NCBI GenBank assembly: GCA_030841245.1
Contig: JAVEDG010000002.1
Span: 1 to 10,328, forward strand
Direction: 5' to 3'
Origin: Actinomycetota bacterium
GTDB taxonomy: Bacteria; Actinomycetota; Actinomycetes; JACCUZ01
Length of the DNA stretch: 10,328 bases
The notes under the pieces are model-generated. The model saw only the letters and a program-made list of their open reading frames with translations, did no database searches and was not told the DNA's origin. Below, piece after piece: positions 1 to 5,883 of the stretch (its first letter is position 1; each line of letters opens with the position of its first letter). Position numbers and translations under genes: made by a program.

Positions 1-1
1 G

Positions 2-484
2 TCGGACCTGCCGCCCACTGCGCTCGCCGCCCTGCTGGCCCCCGTGGTCGGCCGCTCGCTTGCAGCCGACGTGCTGCCGGTGAAGGAGCTCGACACGGGC
101 GGAGCGGTCGAGAGCTACAGCATCGACAGCGCCCAGGCACCGGCGTTGCTGCGCTCGACGTTCCCGGGCGCCCTGTTGCACGATGCGTCCGGATCGGTGG
201 TCCGCGTGCTGGTGGAGAACGGCGTGGGGACGCCTGACCTCGTGGAGAAGGCCCGGACCAGGCTGGTCAAGAGCGGGTTCCAGTTCGTCAACGGCGGGAA
301 CGCCTCGTCGTTCGGGGTCAAGACCAGCGTCGTGCTGATCAAGAGCGGCACGGACACCAGCCAGCGGCAGGGTGACGAGGTGGCGACCTCGCTCGGGCTG
401 CCCGCGAACTCGGTCGAGATCTCCACCCGCGGCCAGACCGTGGCCGACGTCATCGTGATCCTCGGGCGCGACTTCCCAGGCTGA
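2..484 (+). CDS. LCP (LytR-CpsA-Psr) family protein, C-terminal part with LytR_C domain; 5' end outside window
   Basis: The frame is open from base 2 to the TGA at 482–484, so only the last 160 residues are visible. A stretch rich in Ser/Asp/Ala ending in 'SYSID...LLRSTFPG' matches the tail of an LCP catalytic domain. It is followed by a LytR_C domain (roughly the last 95 residues), recognised by 'RVLVENGVGTPDL', 'GFQFVNGGNASSFG' and 'RGQTVADVIVILGRDF'. LCP proteins are membrane-anchored enzymes that attach secondary polymers such as arabinogalactan or teichoic-type glycans to peptidoglycan outside the cell; the LytR_C domain is an accessory of unclear role common in actinobacteria. The catalytic residues lie upstream and cannot be checked. 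The gene sits 66 bases before rsfS, as in the nadD–LCP–rsfS order known from many actinobacteria. Confidence in the domain is high; confidence in the whole-protein family is slightly lower because the N-terminus is missing. Confidence 0.85.
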   Translation, partial: SDLPPTALAALLAPVVGRSLAADVLPVKELDTGGAVESYSIDSAQAPALLRSTFPGALLHDASGSVVRVLVENGVGTPDLVEKARTRLVKSGFQFVNGGNASSFGVKTSVVLIKSGTDTSQRQGDEVATSLGLPANSVEISTRGQTVADVIVILGRDFPG

Positions 485-550
485 GCCCGGTTCGTGCGAC
501 AATTGGGCCCGACCGAGCTCATCCTCCGCACCCTTGGAGCACCCGCCACC

Positions 551-964
551 GTGCCGATCTCGCCCCGTTCCCGCGAGCTGGCCGTTGCCGCCGCGGAGGC
601 GGCCAGCGACAAGCTCGCCGAGCAGATCGTGGCCTTCGACGTCAGCGAGCAGCTGGTCATCACCGACGCGTTCGTGATCTGCTCGGCGCCCAACGACCGA
701 CAGGTCAAGGCCATCGTCGACGCCGTCGAGGAGCGACTGCGGTCGATGGATGCCAAGCCGGCGCGCCGCGAGGGCGAGCGGGAAGGGCGTTGGGTCCTGC
801 TCGACTACATCGACGTGATCGTGCACGTGCAGCATGCCGAGGAGCGCGTCTACTACTCGCTGGAGCGGCTCTGGAAGGACTGCCCCACGGTGGAGCTGCC
901 ACCGGAGGTCACCCAGGGCAGGTCGCGACACGAGGAGCGCGACGCCCGAGGGGCAGCGTCCTGA
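551..964 (+). CDS. rsfS: Ribosomal silencing factor RsfS
   Basis: This 137-residue protein has the complete RsfS (DUF143/Iojap) pattern: 'AFDVSEQLVITDAFVICSA', 'NDRQVKAIVDAVEERL', 'RREGEREGRWVLLDYIDVIVHV' and 'ERVYYSLERLWKDC'. RsfS binds ribosomal protein uL14 on the large subunit and blocks subunit joining, lowering translation when nutrients run out. The chosen start is the GTG at 551, which gives the usual N-terminus (PISPRSRELA). A GGAG lies at 536–539, 11 bases upstream, which is a long but usable spacing. A longer frame from GTG 494 has no ribosome-binding site and adds sequence that RsfS proteins lack. The charged C-terminal tail is short and typical of actinobacteria. It lies downstream of the LCP gene. 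The histidine-phosphatase gene that often follows rsfS in actinobacteria is absent; tRNA-Ala comes next. Confidence 0.93.
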   Translation: MPISPRSRELAVAAAEAASDKLAEQIVAFDVSEQLVITDAFVICSAPNDRQVKAIVDAVEERLRSMDAKPARREGEREGRWVLLDYIDVIVHVQHAEERVYYSLERLWKDCPTVELPPEVTQGRSRHEERDARGAAS

Positions 965-983
965 CCGCACCACTCAACCGGTT

Positions 984-1012
984 TCGACCGTCGCGTAGCG
1001 ACTCGCTAGACT
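984..1012 (+). promoter_or_regulatory. Predicted promoter of tRNA-Ala
   Basis: A -35-like TCGACC (984–989, 4 of 6 matches to TTGACA) and a -10-like TAGACT (1007–1012, fits TANNNT) are separated by 17 bases. The predicted start near 1019 would give a 30-base 5' leader before the tRNA. The spacer contains a perfect inverted repeat GTCGC-GTA-GCGAC (990–1002). Just before it lies a 4-bp stem with a TTCG loop (979–990). These may be a weak end signal for rsfS transcripts or coincidence. The assignment rests on pattern and spacing alone. Confidence 0.4.
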
Positions 1013-1048
1013 CGGCAGGCGCCCGGGCGACCGGGTGCAGCACGACCT

Positions 1049-1121
1049 GGGGCTGTGGCGCAGCTGGTAGCGCACCACACTGGCAGTGTGGGGGTCAGGG
1101 GTTCGAGTCCCCTCAGCTCCA
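1049..1121 (+). tRNA. tRNA-Ala, anticodon GGC
   Basis: The 73 bases fold into a full cloverleaf: acceptor arm GGGGCTG/CAGCTCC, D arm GCGC/GCGC around AGCTGGTA, anticodon arm CCACA/TGTGG around CTGGCAG (anticodon GGC, reading GCC and GCU codons), and T arm AGGGG/CCCCT around TTCGAGT. The acceptor stem contains the G3:U70 wobble pair that is the identity element for alanyl-tRNA synthetase, which confirms the amino acid independently of the anticodon. The discriminator base is A at 1121, and the encoded 3' flank reads CCC rather than CCA, so the terminal A must be added after transcription. No convincing terminator hairpin was seen before the amidase gene 62 bases downstream. Confidence 0.97.
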
Positions 1122-1170
1122 CCCAGTAGGAGACTAGAGGCGTCGGCAAGATCCCCGGTGTGCGACCCAT

Positions 1171-1175
1171 GGAGA
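1171..1175 (+). promoter_or_regulatory. Ribosome-binding site deciding the amidase start
   Basis: GGAGA lies 8 bases before the ATG at 1184. The two earlier in-frame starts (GTG 1160 and ATG 1169) have no comparable sequence in front, so the site favours 1184. Confidence 0.55.
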
Positions 1176-1183
1176 ATGCCGCG

Positions 1184-2569
1184 ATGGCCGACCGGAGCGA
1201 GCAGCCCCGGTGGGTAGTCCCCGGTCGGAGGCCCACGGCCACGGCCACCCAGACCGTCGCGGCCGTTGTGCGAGGAGAGCTCACCGCCCGCACCGCGACC
1301 GAGCACGCGTTGCAGTGCATTGCCGACCTGGACGGTAACCTCGGCGCGTTCCAGGAGGTGCTGGCCGACTCCGCCTTGCGCGAGGCCGACGCGGTCGACG
1401 AAATCACCGACAGGTCCCGTCTGCCGCTGGCCGGCCTGCCGATCGCGATCAAGGACAACATTCCCGTGCGAGGCGTGCCGATGCGCGAGGGATCGGCCGG
1501 GAGCGATGCGTCGCCGCAGCGTGTGGACCACGAGATCGTCCGCAGGCTGCGGTCGGCCGGTGCGGTGATAGTCGGCGTGACCCGAGTGCCTGAGCTCGCT
1601 GTGTTCTGCTCGACCGACTCGACGTTCGGGATCACGCGCAACCCCTGGGACCACGACCGCACACCGGGTGGCTCGTCCGGCGGGTCGGCGGCCGCGGTCG
1701 CGGCCGGCATGGTCGCGGTCGCCCAGGGCAACGACGGAATGGGTTCGATCCGCATTCCGTCGGCGTGCTGCGGGCTCGTCGGCATCAAACCCGGCCTGGG
1801 TGTTGTGCCGTCAGGGATCGGCAACGGTGCTTGGTACGACATGGCCGAGAACGGGGCGTTGGCCACGACGGTCGAGGACTGTGCGCTCGTCTTCTCCGTG
1901 ATGGCGGATGATCCGTCGTACGCGACTGTGCGTGCACCGGGCCCCCTCCGGGTCGCGGTTTCGACGAAGATGACGGCGCCGCTGCCGCTGGACCCGCGCT
2001 GGGCTGCTGCGGCGCTCGAGACAGGGGAGCTGCTCCGCGGTGCGGGGCACACCGTTACGACGGCCAGCCCGAGCTACGGTCAGCGAACGACTCCGTCAGA
2101 GCTGGTGCGGTGGTTCGCCGGCGTTGAGCTGGACGCCCAGCTGCTGGCCGACCGGAGCAAGTTGCACCCACGCACGCGGCGCCACGCAGCGGTTGGCCGG
2201 CTGGCGCAGCGATTGGGCCTGCCGAACGAGAAGGGCCGAGCGTGGTTCCGCCGGCGAGCCGATGCGTTCTTCGCCGAGCACGATGTGCTCGTCACGCCCA
2301 CACTCGCGCAGCCGCCCATCGAGGCCTCGGCCTGGAGCGAGCGCGGCTGGCTCCGCAACATGGTGTCCAACGTGCGATACGCGCCGTTCTGCGCCCCGTG
2401 GAACCTGGTCGGCTTCCCCGCGATGGCGGTGCCCGCGGGAGTTGATCCGGACGGGACGCCGCTGTCCGTCCAGTTGGTCGGGCGTCCCGGGAGCGAGTCA
2501 CTGCTCCTCGGGCTGGCGCGTCTGCTCGAGCAGCTACGGCCGTGGCAGCGCATCGCGCCAGACTACTGA
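1184..2569 (+). CDS. Amidase-signature family hydrolase
   Basis: This 461-residue enzyme belongs to the amidase-signature family, which hydrolyses C–N amide bonds through a Ser–cis-Ser–Lys triad. The triad is visible: Lys90 in 'GLPIAIKDN', cis-Ser164 in 'TPGGSSGGSAAAV' and nucleophile Ser188 in 'GNDGMGSIRIPS', with the family-typical spacing of 24 between the two serines. 'CCGLVGIKP' and the late 'NLVGFPAMAVPAG' complete the fold signature. There is no signal peptide, so it is probably cytoplasmic. The start at 1184 is chosen from the ribosome-binding site. The substrate is unknown. No gatB or gatC lies nearby and the sequence is not GatA-like, so a Glu-tRNA amidotransferase role is unlikely; the 'GND..GSIRIPS.CCGL' loop resembles the NylA / 6-aminohexanoate-cyclic-dimer hydrolase branch, but only loosely. 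One oddity is Met187–Gly–Ser context: the usual G-G-G-S of the oxyanion loop reads G-M-G-S. It follows tRNA-Ala without a visible promoter of its own. Confidence 0.88.
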   Translation: MADRSEQPRWVVPGRRPTATATQTVAAVVRGELTARTATEHALQCIADLDGNLGAFQEVLADSALREADAVDEITDRSRLPLAGLPIAIKDNIPVRGVPMREGSAGSDASPQRVDHEIVRRLRSAGAVIVGVTRVPELAVFCSTDSTFGITRNPWDHDRTPGGSSGGSAAAVAAGMVAVAQGNDGMGSIRIPSACCGLVGIKPGLGVVPSGIGNGAWYDMAENGALATTVEDCALVFSVMADDPSYATVRAPGPLRVAVSTKMTAPLPLDPRWAAAALETGELLRGAGHTVTTASPSYGQRTTPSELVRWFAGVELDAQLLADRSKLHPRTRRHAAVGRLAQRLGLPNEKGRAWFRRRADAFFAEHDVLVTPTLAQPPIEASAWSERGWLRNMVSNVRYAPFCAPWNLVGFPAMAVPAGVDPDGTPLSVQLVGRPGSESLLLGLARLLEQLRPWQRIAPDY

Positions 2570-2588
2570 TGCGCGGCAGACGACGCCT

Positions 2589-3617
2589 TCACGAGAGGTA
2601 ACGGCGAGCGCCTGCGTACCTCGACAGCGGCCAGTGCGACAACGGGGTGATGCGCACCGGTGACCCGCTGCCCGGCGACTCGATGACCGAGCGCACGCCG
2701 TTGTGCCAGCCGTCGTACATCGCCACGTGGACGACAGCCCCGGACGAGTTGGTGAAGAACACGAGGTCGCCGACCCTCAGGTCCGACCGGGCGACCGGGG
2801 TGCCGTGGCGCGCTTGCGCGGACGCGTCACGGCGCAGCCGGATGCCCAGCATGTCGTAGACCGAGTAGGTGAACCCGGAACAGTCGTAACCGAACCCGGA
2901 GACGCCGGCCCAGAGATACTGCAGACCGAGCATCTTGTGGGCCTCGACGCGCAGCCGTGCCCGGGTCGCGTCCCATCCGCTGCCGGTCGTGTGCAGCAGC
3001 ACATCGCTGCGCTTGACGGCACGTTCGCTGCCACCGAGCATCCGGACCACGACATACGTCGACGTGCTGCGCACCACCGGGAACCGCGTGTCGTAGGACA
3101 CCCGCATGACCTTGCCGTCGGCTGTGCCGATGCCGGTCGGGCCGCGCCACACCCATGCGGTGCGGCTCCTGACGACCGCCGTCGTACCGGTTGAGGCGGG
3201 GACGTTGGACGTGAGCTGCACGGTCGGCAGCCAGCCCGGGTAGCCGAGCGTGTTGCGCGGGGTGCGCTGGCCGGCGACGGCGACCTTGGACCAGGTTCCC
3301 GACGTGGCCAGCACGTAGACCTTGGCGCCGTAGTGAGCCTGGGTCTCCAGCCTTCCGAACAGCCACTTCTTCTGGGTCACGGTCATGTCGGCGACCCACG
3401 CTCCCGGATGTGCCGGGTTGGTGAGCGACGGCTTGTCGACCGGTCGCGCGATGCCGGGCTGCACCCAGAGGGTGGCCACGGACACGGCGATGTGGCGGAC
3501 GGGCGGCTCGACGGCGGCGGCCTCGCTGGGCGCGAGGGCCGGCTGGCCGGACGCGACCAACACCGCTGCCAGCAGCAGCGCGGGCCGGCCGAGCACGGCG
3601 GCTCGTCTCAGCTCCAC
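2589..3617 (-). CDS. Secreted NlpC/P60 family peptidase with SH3-like N-terminal region
   Basis: This 342-residue protein begins with a Sec signal peptide: Arg-Arg near the N-terminus, a hydrophobic core at about residues 12–22, and a likely cleavage site after 'QPALA' at about 29. A middle region (about 42–205) has SH3-like stretches such as 'VYVLATSGTWSKVAV' and 'GYPGWLPTVQL', probably for cell-wall binding. The C-terminal NlpC/P60 domain (about 220–325) has the nucleophile Cys246 in 'GYDCSGFTYSVY', 'LRVGDLVFF', and the general base His297 in 'AVVHVAMYDGW'. Family members cut peptide cross-links in peptidoglycan (D-Glu–diamino acid bonds). GTG at 3617 is preferred over the adjacent GTG at 3620 because AGGAGG ends only 2 bases before the latter and 5 before the former. 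It is on the same strand as the kinase gene, 85 bases downstream, so it may be read with or controlled by that two-component pair. It ends 19 bases from the amidase stop, convergently. The third catalytic position looks like Glu ('SVIES') rather than His. Confidence 0.9.
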   Translation of the reverse strand: MELRRAAVLGRPALLLAAVLVASGQPALAPSEAAAVEPPVRHIAVSVATLWVQPGIARPVDKPSLTNPAHPGAWVADMTVTQKKWLFGRLETQAHYGAKVYVLATSGTWSKVAVAGQRTPRNTLGYPGWLPTVQLTSNVPASTGTTAVVRSRTAWVWRGPTGIGTADGKVMRVSYDTRFPVVRSTSTYVVVRMLGGSERAVKRSDVLLHTTGSGWDATRARLRVEAHKMLGLQYLWAGVSGFGYDCSGFTYSVYDMLGIRLRRDASAQARHGTPVARSDLRVGDLVFFTNSSGAVVHVAMYDGWHNGVRSVIESPGSGSPVRITPLSHWPLSRYAGARRYLS

Positions 3618-3622
3618 CACGA

Positions 3623-3628
3623 CCTCCT
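3623..3628 (-). promoter_or_regulatory. Strong ribosome-binding site of the NlpC/P60 gene
   Basis: On the minus strand a perfect AGGAGG is followed by TC and two consecutive GTG codons (3620–3618 and 3617–3615). Spacing of 5 bases favours the second GTG as the start; the first would be only 2 bases away. Confidence 0.7.
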
Positions 3629-3702
3629 GAGTTGACGTGTCTCGATCATCGGCAGCCGGCCGGCACGGGATAAGACGCTCGAGGGCGCGGCCGCGTTGTC
3701 GT

Positions 3703-5055
3703 TCACCCGTGCGGCAGCGCCATCTCGACCGCCGCGCCGGTCCCGGTGTTCGCCGCGGTCACCGTGCCTCCGGCCGCTGTCACGAGCCTCCGTACCAGGG
3801 CCAGCCCGAGGCCGGCACCAGGGTGGGAGTCCGGGTCACTGCCACGTCTGCCGGGCTCGAAGACGTGTCCCAGGTCGGCCTCCGCGAAGGCCGGACCGTC
3901 GTCGACGACGCTGATCCGTACGACGTCGCGGTCCGCGCGCAACCGGACGTCCACACGCGAGGTGGCATATCGTTCGGCGTTGTCCAGCAGCGGGCTGACC
4001 GCTCGGGTGAGGATCGCGGCGTCGATCCCGACGCGGACCGGGCCGGGCGAGTCGACCGCGACGGTCACCGATCCGTGCGGTCGTCCGTCGACCAACGCCC
4101 GCAGCGTCTCCGCCGCGTCGCAGCGACCTGGCAGCGATGCCTGGTTGCTGCTGCGCGCCGCCGTCATGAGCGTCTCGAGGATCCCAGTCATCTCCCGGGC
4201 GCTGTGCTCGATCGTGGCCAGGGCGGCGTGCAGGTCCGGGTCGCGGTGCGCACCGTCCCGGAGCAGCTCGACCTCGGCGAGGATGCGCGCCATCGGCGTG
4301 CGCAGCTCGTGCGAGATCTCGTCACTGAGCCGCCGCTCGTGGCGCAGCACAGCACCCAACCGGTCGAGCACGCCGTCGAGGGTGGCCGCCAGGTCCTCGA
4401 GCTCGACCGGTCGTTCGGCCCGGCCGAACCTCCGGTCGACGTTGTCGGCGCTCCACCGGGCTGCCTGGTGCGTCATCTCCGTCACGGGCAGAAGCGCCCG
4501 CCCGATGCTCGCCCGTAGTGCCAGCCAGGCTGCCGCCAGCAGCAACAGCGCGAGCACCACGGTCCCCGCGAGCGTGAGGTCGCGTGTCGTGCGGTACGGC
4601 TCGAGCGACACGAAGGTCACCACTGTGGCGATCCTCCGGCCCTTTGCCTCTACCGGGTCGACGTACCACCTGACGTCGGCGTCACTCTCGGTCGGGAATC
4701 CTCGGGCCGCCGTGGACAGGCCGACGGCTCGCGACGCGAGGGCGGGACGCGACCTCGGTCCGACGACGATCCGACCATCGAGGGCCACCACGAAGGCGGC
4801 CACGTCGATGGCCGAGTCGTGAGCGGTCTCGCGGCTGACGACAGTGCCCGACCGGTCGAGCCTCACGGTCGCAGCGACGGCACCGGCGCGAGCCCGGAGC
4901 AGCTCGTCGGCCTGGTTGTCGAGACGGTGCGCGACCACGAGGTTGACCGCGAGGGTCAGCACCGCGACCCAGCCCGTGAGCAGCGAGAGGCTGGCGAGGG
5001 CGATCCGGCCGCGGAGGCTGCGCGGTGGACCCGGCAGAAGGCTGCGGATGTTCAT
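3703..5055 (-). CDS. Two-component sensor histidine kinase (HAMP, HisKA, HATPase)
   Basis: This 450-residue membrane kinase has a first membrane span at about 18–42, a short extracytoplasmic sensor region (about 43–158), a second span at about 160–182, a HAMP linker (about 183–238), and a HisKA domain with the phospho-acceptor His249 in 'ISHELRTPM'. An ATP-binding domain follows, with its N box around Asn359 ('LLDNAERYA'), G1 box 'VVDDGPAF' and G2 box 'GAGLGLALV'. It should autophosphorylate and pass phosphate to the partner regulator. The ATG at 5055 is chosen because ATGA overlaps the regulator's TGA stop by 4 bases, the usual translational coupling; a longer frame upstream only runs antisense through regulator codons. 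The G1 box is D-D-G-P-A where D-x-G-x-G is usual, a mild deviation. The signal sensed cannot be told; neighbours point to the envelope. Confidence 0.93.
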   Translation of the reverse strand: MNIRSLLPGPPRSLRGRIALASLSLLTGWVAVLTLAVNLVVAHRLDNQADELLRARAGAVAATVRLDRSGTVVSRETAHDSAIDVAAFVVALDGRIVVGPRSRPALASRAVGLSTAARGFPTESDADVRWYVDPVEAKGRRIATVVTFVSLEPYRTTRDLTLAGTVVLALLLLAAAWLALRASIGRALLPVTEMTHQAARWSADNVDRRFGRAERPVELEDLAATLDGVLDRLGAVLRHERRLSDEISHELRTPMARILAEVELLRDGAHRDPDLHAALATIEHSAREMTGILETLMTAARSSNQASLPGRCDAAETLRALVDGRPHGSVTVAVDSPGPVRVGIDAAILTRAVSPLLDNAERYATSRVDVRLRADRDVVRISVVDDGPAFAEADLGHVFEPGRRGSDPDSHPGAGLGLALVRRLVTAAGGTVTAANTGTGAAVEMALPHG

Positions 5056-5720
5056 CGCAGTTCGTAGCCGACGCCGTGCACCGTGTGGATCGTGGGGACA
5101 CCAGGCGTCGCGGCGAGCTTGCGCCGCAGCCGTGCGACGTACTGGTCCAGCGTGTTGTCCTGTACGACGGCTCCGGCCGGCCAAGCGGCCGCGCGCAGCT
5201 CGCCTCGGCGTACGACCTTGCCCGGTGCTCCCATCAACGTGGCGAGGATGCGGTACTCGGTCGGGGTGAGGCGGACCTCCTGGTCTCCTGTGACGAGCGC
5301 GTGGCGCGCGGGGTCCAGGTGCGACATCCCATGCGCGATGTCGGGGGCCGCGCGCCGGGCCAGCGCGGTCACCCGGGCGAGCAGCTCGACGAAGTGGAAC
5401 GGCTTCGTCAGGTAGTCGTCACCCCCGACGGCGAACCCGCTGACCAGGTCGTCGACGTGACCACGGGCCGTCAGGAAGAGGACCGGCACGTCGAAGCCCC
5501 GTGCCCGGATCGCCTGACACACGTCGCGGCCGTCCGAGTCCGGCAGCCCGATGTCCAGCACGACGACGGAGACGCCGCGCCCGATCCGGGACATCTCACG
5601 CAGCGCCGCGGCGCCGTCCTCGGCCGTCGTGACCGCGATGTCATGATTTGTCAGCCCCCGCGCGATCGCCCCACGCAGCGGGGCGTCGTCCTCGACGACG
5701 AGGACCCGCGCGCGCTCCAT
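5052..5720 (-). CDS. OmpR/PhoB-family response regulator
   Basis: This 222-residue DNA-binding regulator has a receiver domain (1–120) with the acidic pocket Glu10-Asp11-Asp12, phospho-acceptor Asp56 in 'VVLDIGLPDSDG', Thr84 in 'LFLTARG' and Lys106 in 'YLTKPFHF'. A winged-helix output domain (about 128–222) carries 'LTPTEYRILATLM', 'VVRRGEL' and the terminal 'TIHTVHGVGYELR'. Such proteins bind direct repeats about 11 bases apart as tandem dimers. The ATG at 5720 gives a normal N-terminus; a GGAG lies 12 bases upstream, rather far. It is the first gene of the kinase operon and is divergent from the glycosyltransferase/deacetylase operon, whose promoter contains just such a repeat (5782–5798). 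It is therefore the likely regulator of that operon and perhaps of itself. Confidence 0.94.
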   Translation of the reverse strand: MERARVLVVEDDAPLRGAIARGLTNHDIAVTTAEDGAAALREMSRIGRGVSVVVLDIGLPDSDGRDVCQAIRARGFDVPVLFLTARGHVDDLVSGFAVGGDDYLTKPFHFVELLARVTALARRAAPDIAHGMSHLDPARHALVTGDQEVRLTPTEYRILATLMGAPGKVVRRGELRAAAWPAGAVVQDNTLDQYVARLRRKLAATPGVPTIHTVHGVGYELR

Positions 5721-5739
5721 GCCATCGAGTATCTCCGGA

Positions 5740-5752
5740 CCCGGCGCCCGGG
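5740..5752. repeat. Short inverted repeat in the divergent intergenic region
   Basis: CCCGG-CGC-CCGGG forms a 5-bp GC stem with a 3-base loop, 20 bases upstream of the response-regulator start. It could fold in the 5' leader of the regulator mRNA or be chance in GC-rich sequence. Confidence 0.25.
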
Positions 5753-5781
5753 CACCGTCGGCGGAACGCCGCGACCGGGCA

Positions 5782-5798
5782 TTCAGGAGGTTTTCAGG
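5782..5798 (+). promoter_or_regulatory. Direct repeat TTCAGG-N5-TTCAGG, predicted OmpR-family regulator box
   Basis: Two identical hexamers TTCAGG begin at 5782 and 5793, one DNA helical turn (11 bases) apart, and each is preceded by a T. Tandem repeats with this pitch are the standard target of PhoB/OmpR-type dimers (pho box, CreB box). The second repeat ends at 5798, and exactly 10 bases separate it from the -10 box at 5809. That is the layout of PhoB-activated promoters, where the box replaces the -35 element. The divergent response regulator is the candidate binder. Binding is inferred from spacing, not shown. Confidence 0.55.
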
Positions 5799-5808
5799 CC
5801 CCTACCTC

Positions 5809-5814
5809 TAGTGT
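5809..5814 (+). promoter_or_regulatory. Predicted -10 box of the membrane glycoside operon
   Basis: TAGTGT fits TANNNT. Its last base is 7 bases before the A of the ATG at 5821, so the predicted transcript begins on the start codon itself, as in the leaderless mRNAs common in actinobacteria. No good -35 hexamer is present; the direct repeat occupies that place, which suggests activator-dependent transcription. Confidence 0.5.
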
Positions 5815-5820
5815 CGGAGC

Positions 5821-5883
5821 ATGACGCCGGCCCCTCCGCGCCCGCCCGTGGCGCGAGCAGGACTCAGCACGCGACCGCGGTGA
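5821..5883 (+). CDS. Possible 20-codon leaderless leader peptide coupled to the operon
   Basis: An ATG at 5821, placed at the predicted transcription start, opens a 20-codon frame ending in TGA at 5881–5883. That TGA overlaps the GTG start (5880–5882) of the first large gene as GTGA. The peptide has six prolines and four arginines, including a 'PPRPP' run that could slow ribosomes. GTG 5880 lacks a Shine-Dalgarno sequence, so coupling from this frame would explain how it is translated. GGAG at 5816–5819 is too close (1 base) to act as a ribosome-binding site for ATG 5821, which again points to leaderless initiation. No homology supports the peptide itself; it may be a coupling device without its own function, or not translated. 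Confidence 0.4.
   Translation: MTPAPPRPPVARAGLSTRPR

Noticed and set aside
979..1002. Two small hairpins after rsfS (CGGT-TTCG-ACCG and GTCGC-GTA-GCGAC) as a terminator
   Set aside because: The stems are only 4–5 bp and no T-run follows. They also lie inside the predicted tRNA promoter, so termination cannot be claimed.
1100..1180. tRNA-Ala 3' end as an integration site for a mobile element
   Set aside because: No integrase, no repeated tRNA tail and no change in base use were seen downstream within the window.
1006..2052. Long minus-strand open frame across tRNA-Ala and the amidase (348 codons), with 'GLEPLTPTLPV'-type sequence
   Set aside because: That peptide is the reverse translation of the tRNA itself, a well-known false gene. 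The rest is antisense to a clear amidase and has no domain sense.
5052..5720. Naming the regulator and kinase as MtrAB, PhoPR or MprAB
   Set aside because: Domain architecture is generic, and the TTCAGG box does not match the repeats I recall for those systems, so no gene symbol is justified.
5025..5879. Upstream extension of the YbhN-like frame, adding 285 residues
   Set aside because: It runs antisense to the response regulator. It has no membrane or domain pattern, while GTG 5880 gives the family-typical N-terminus.
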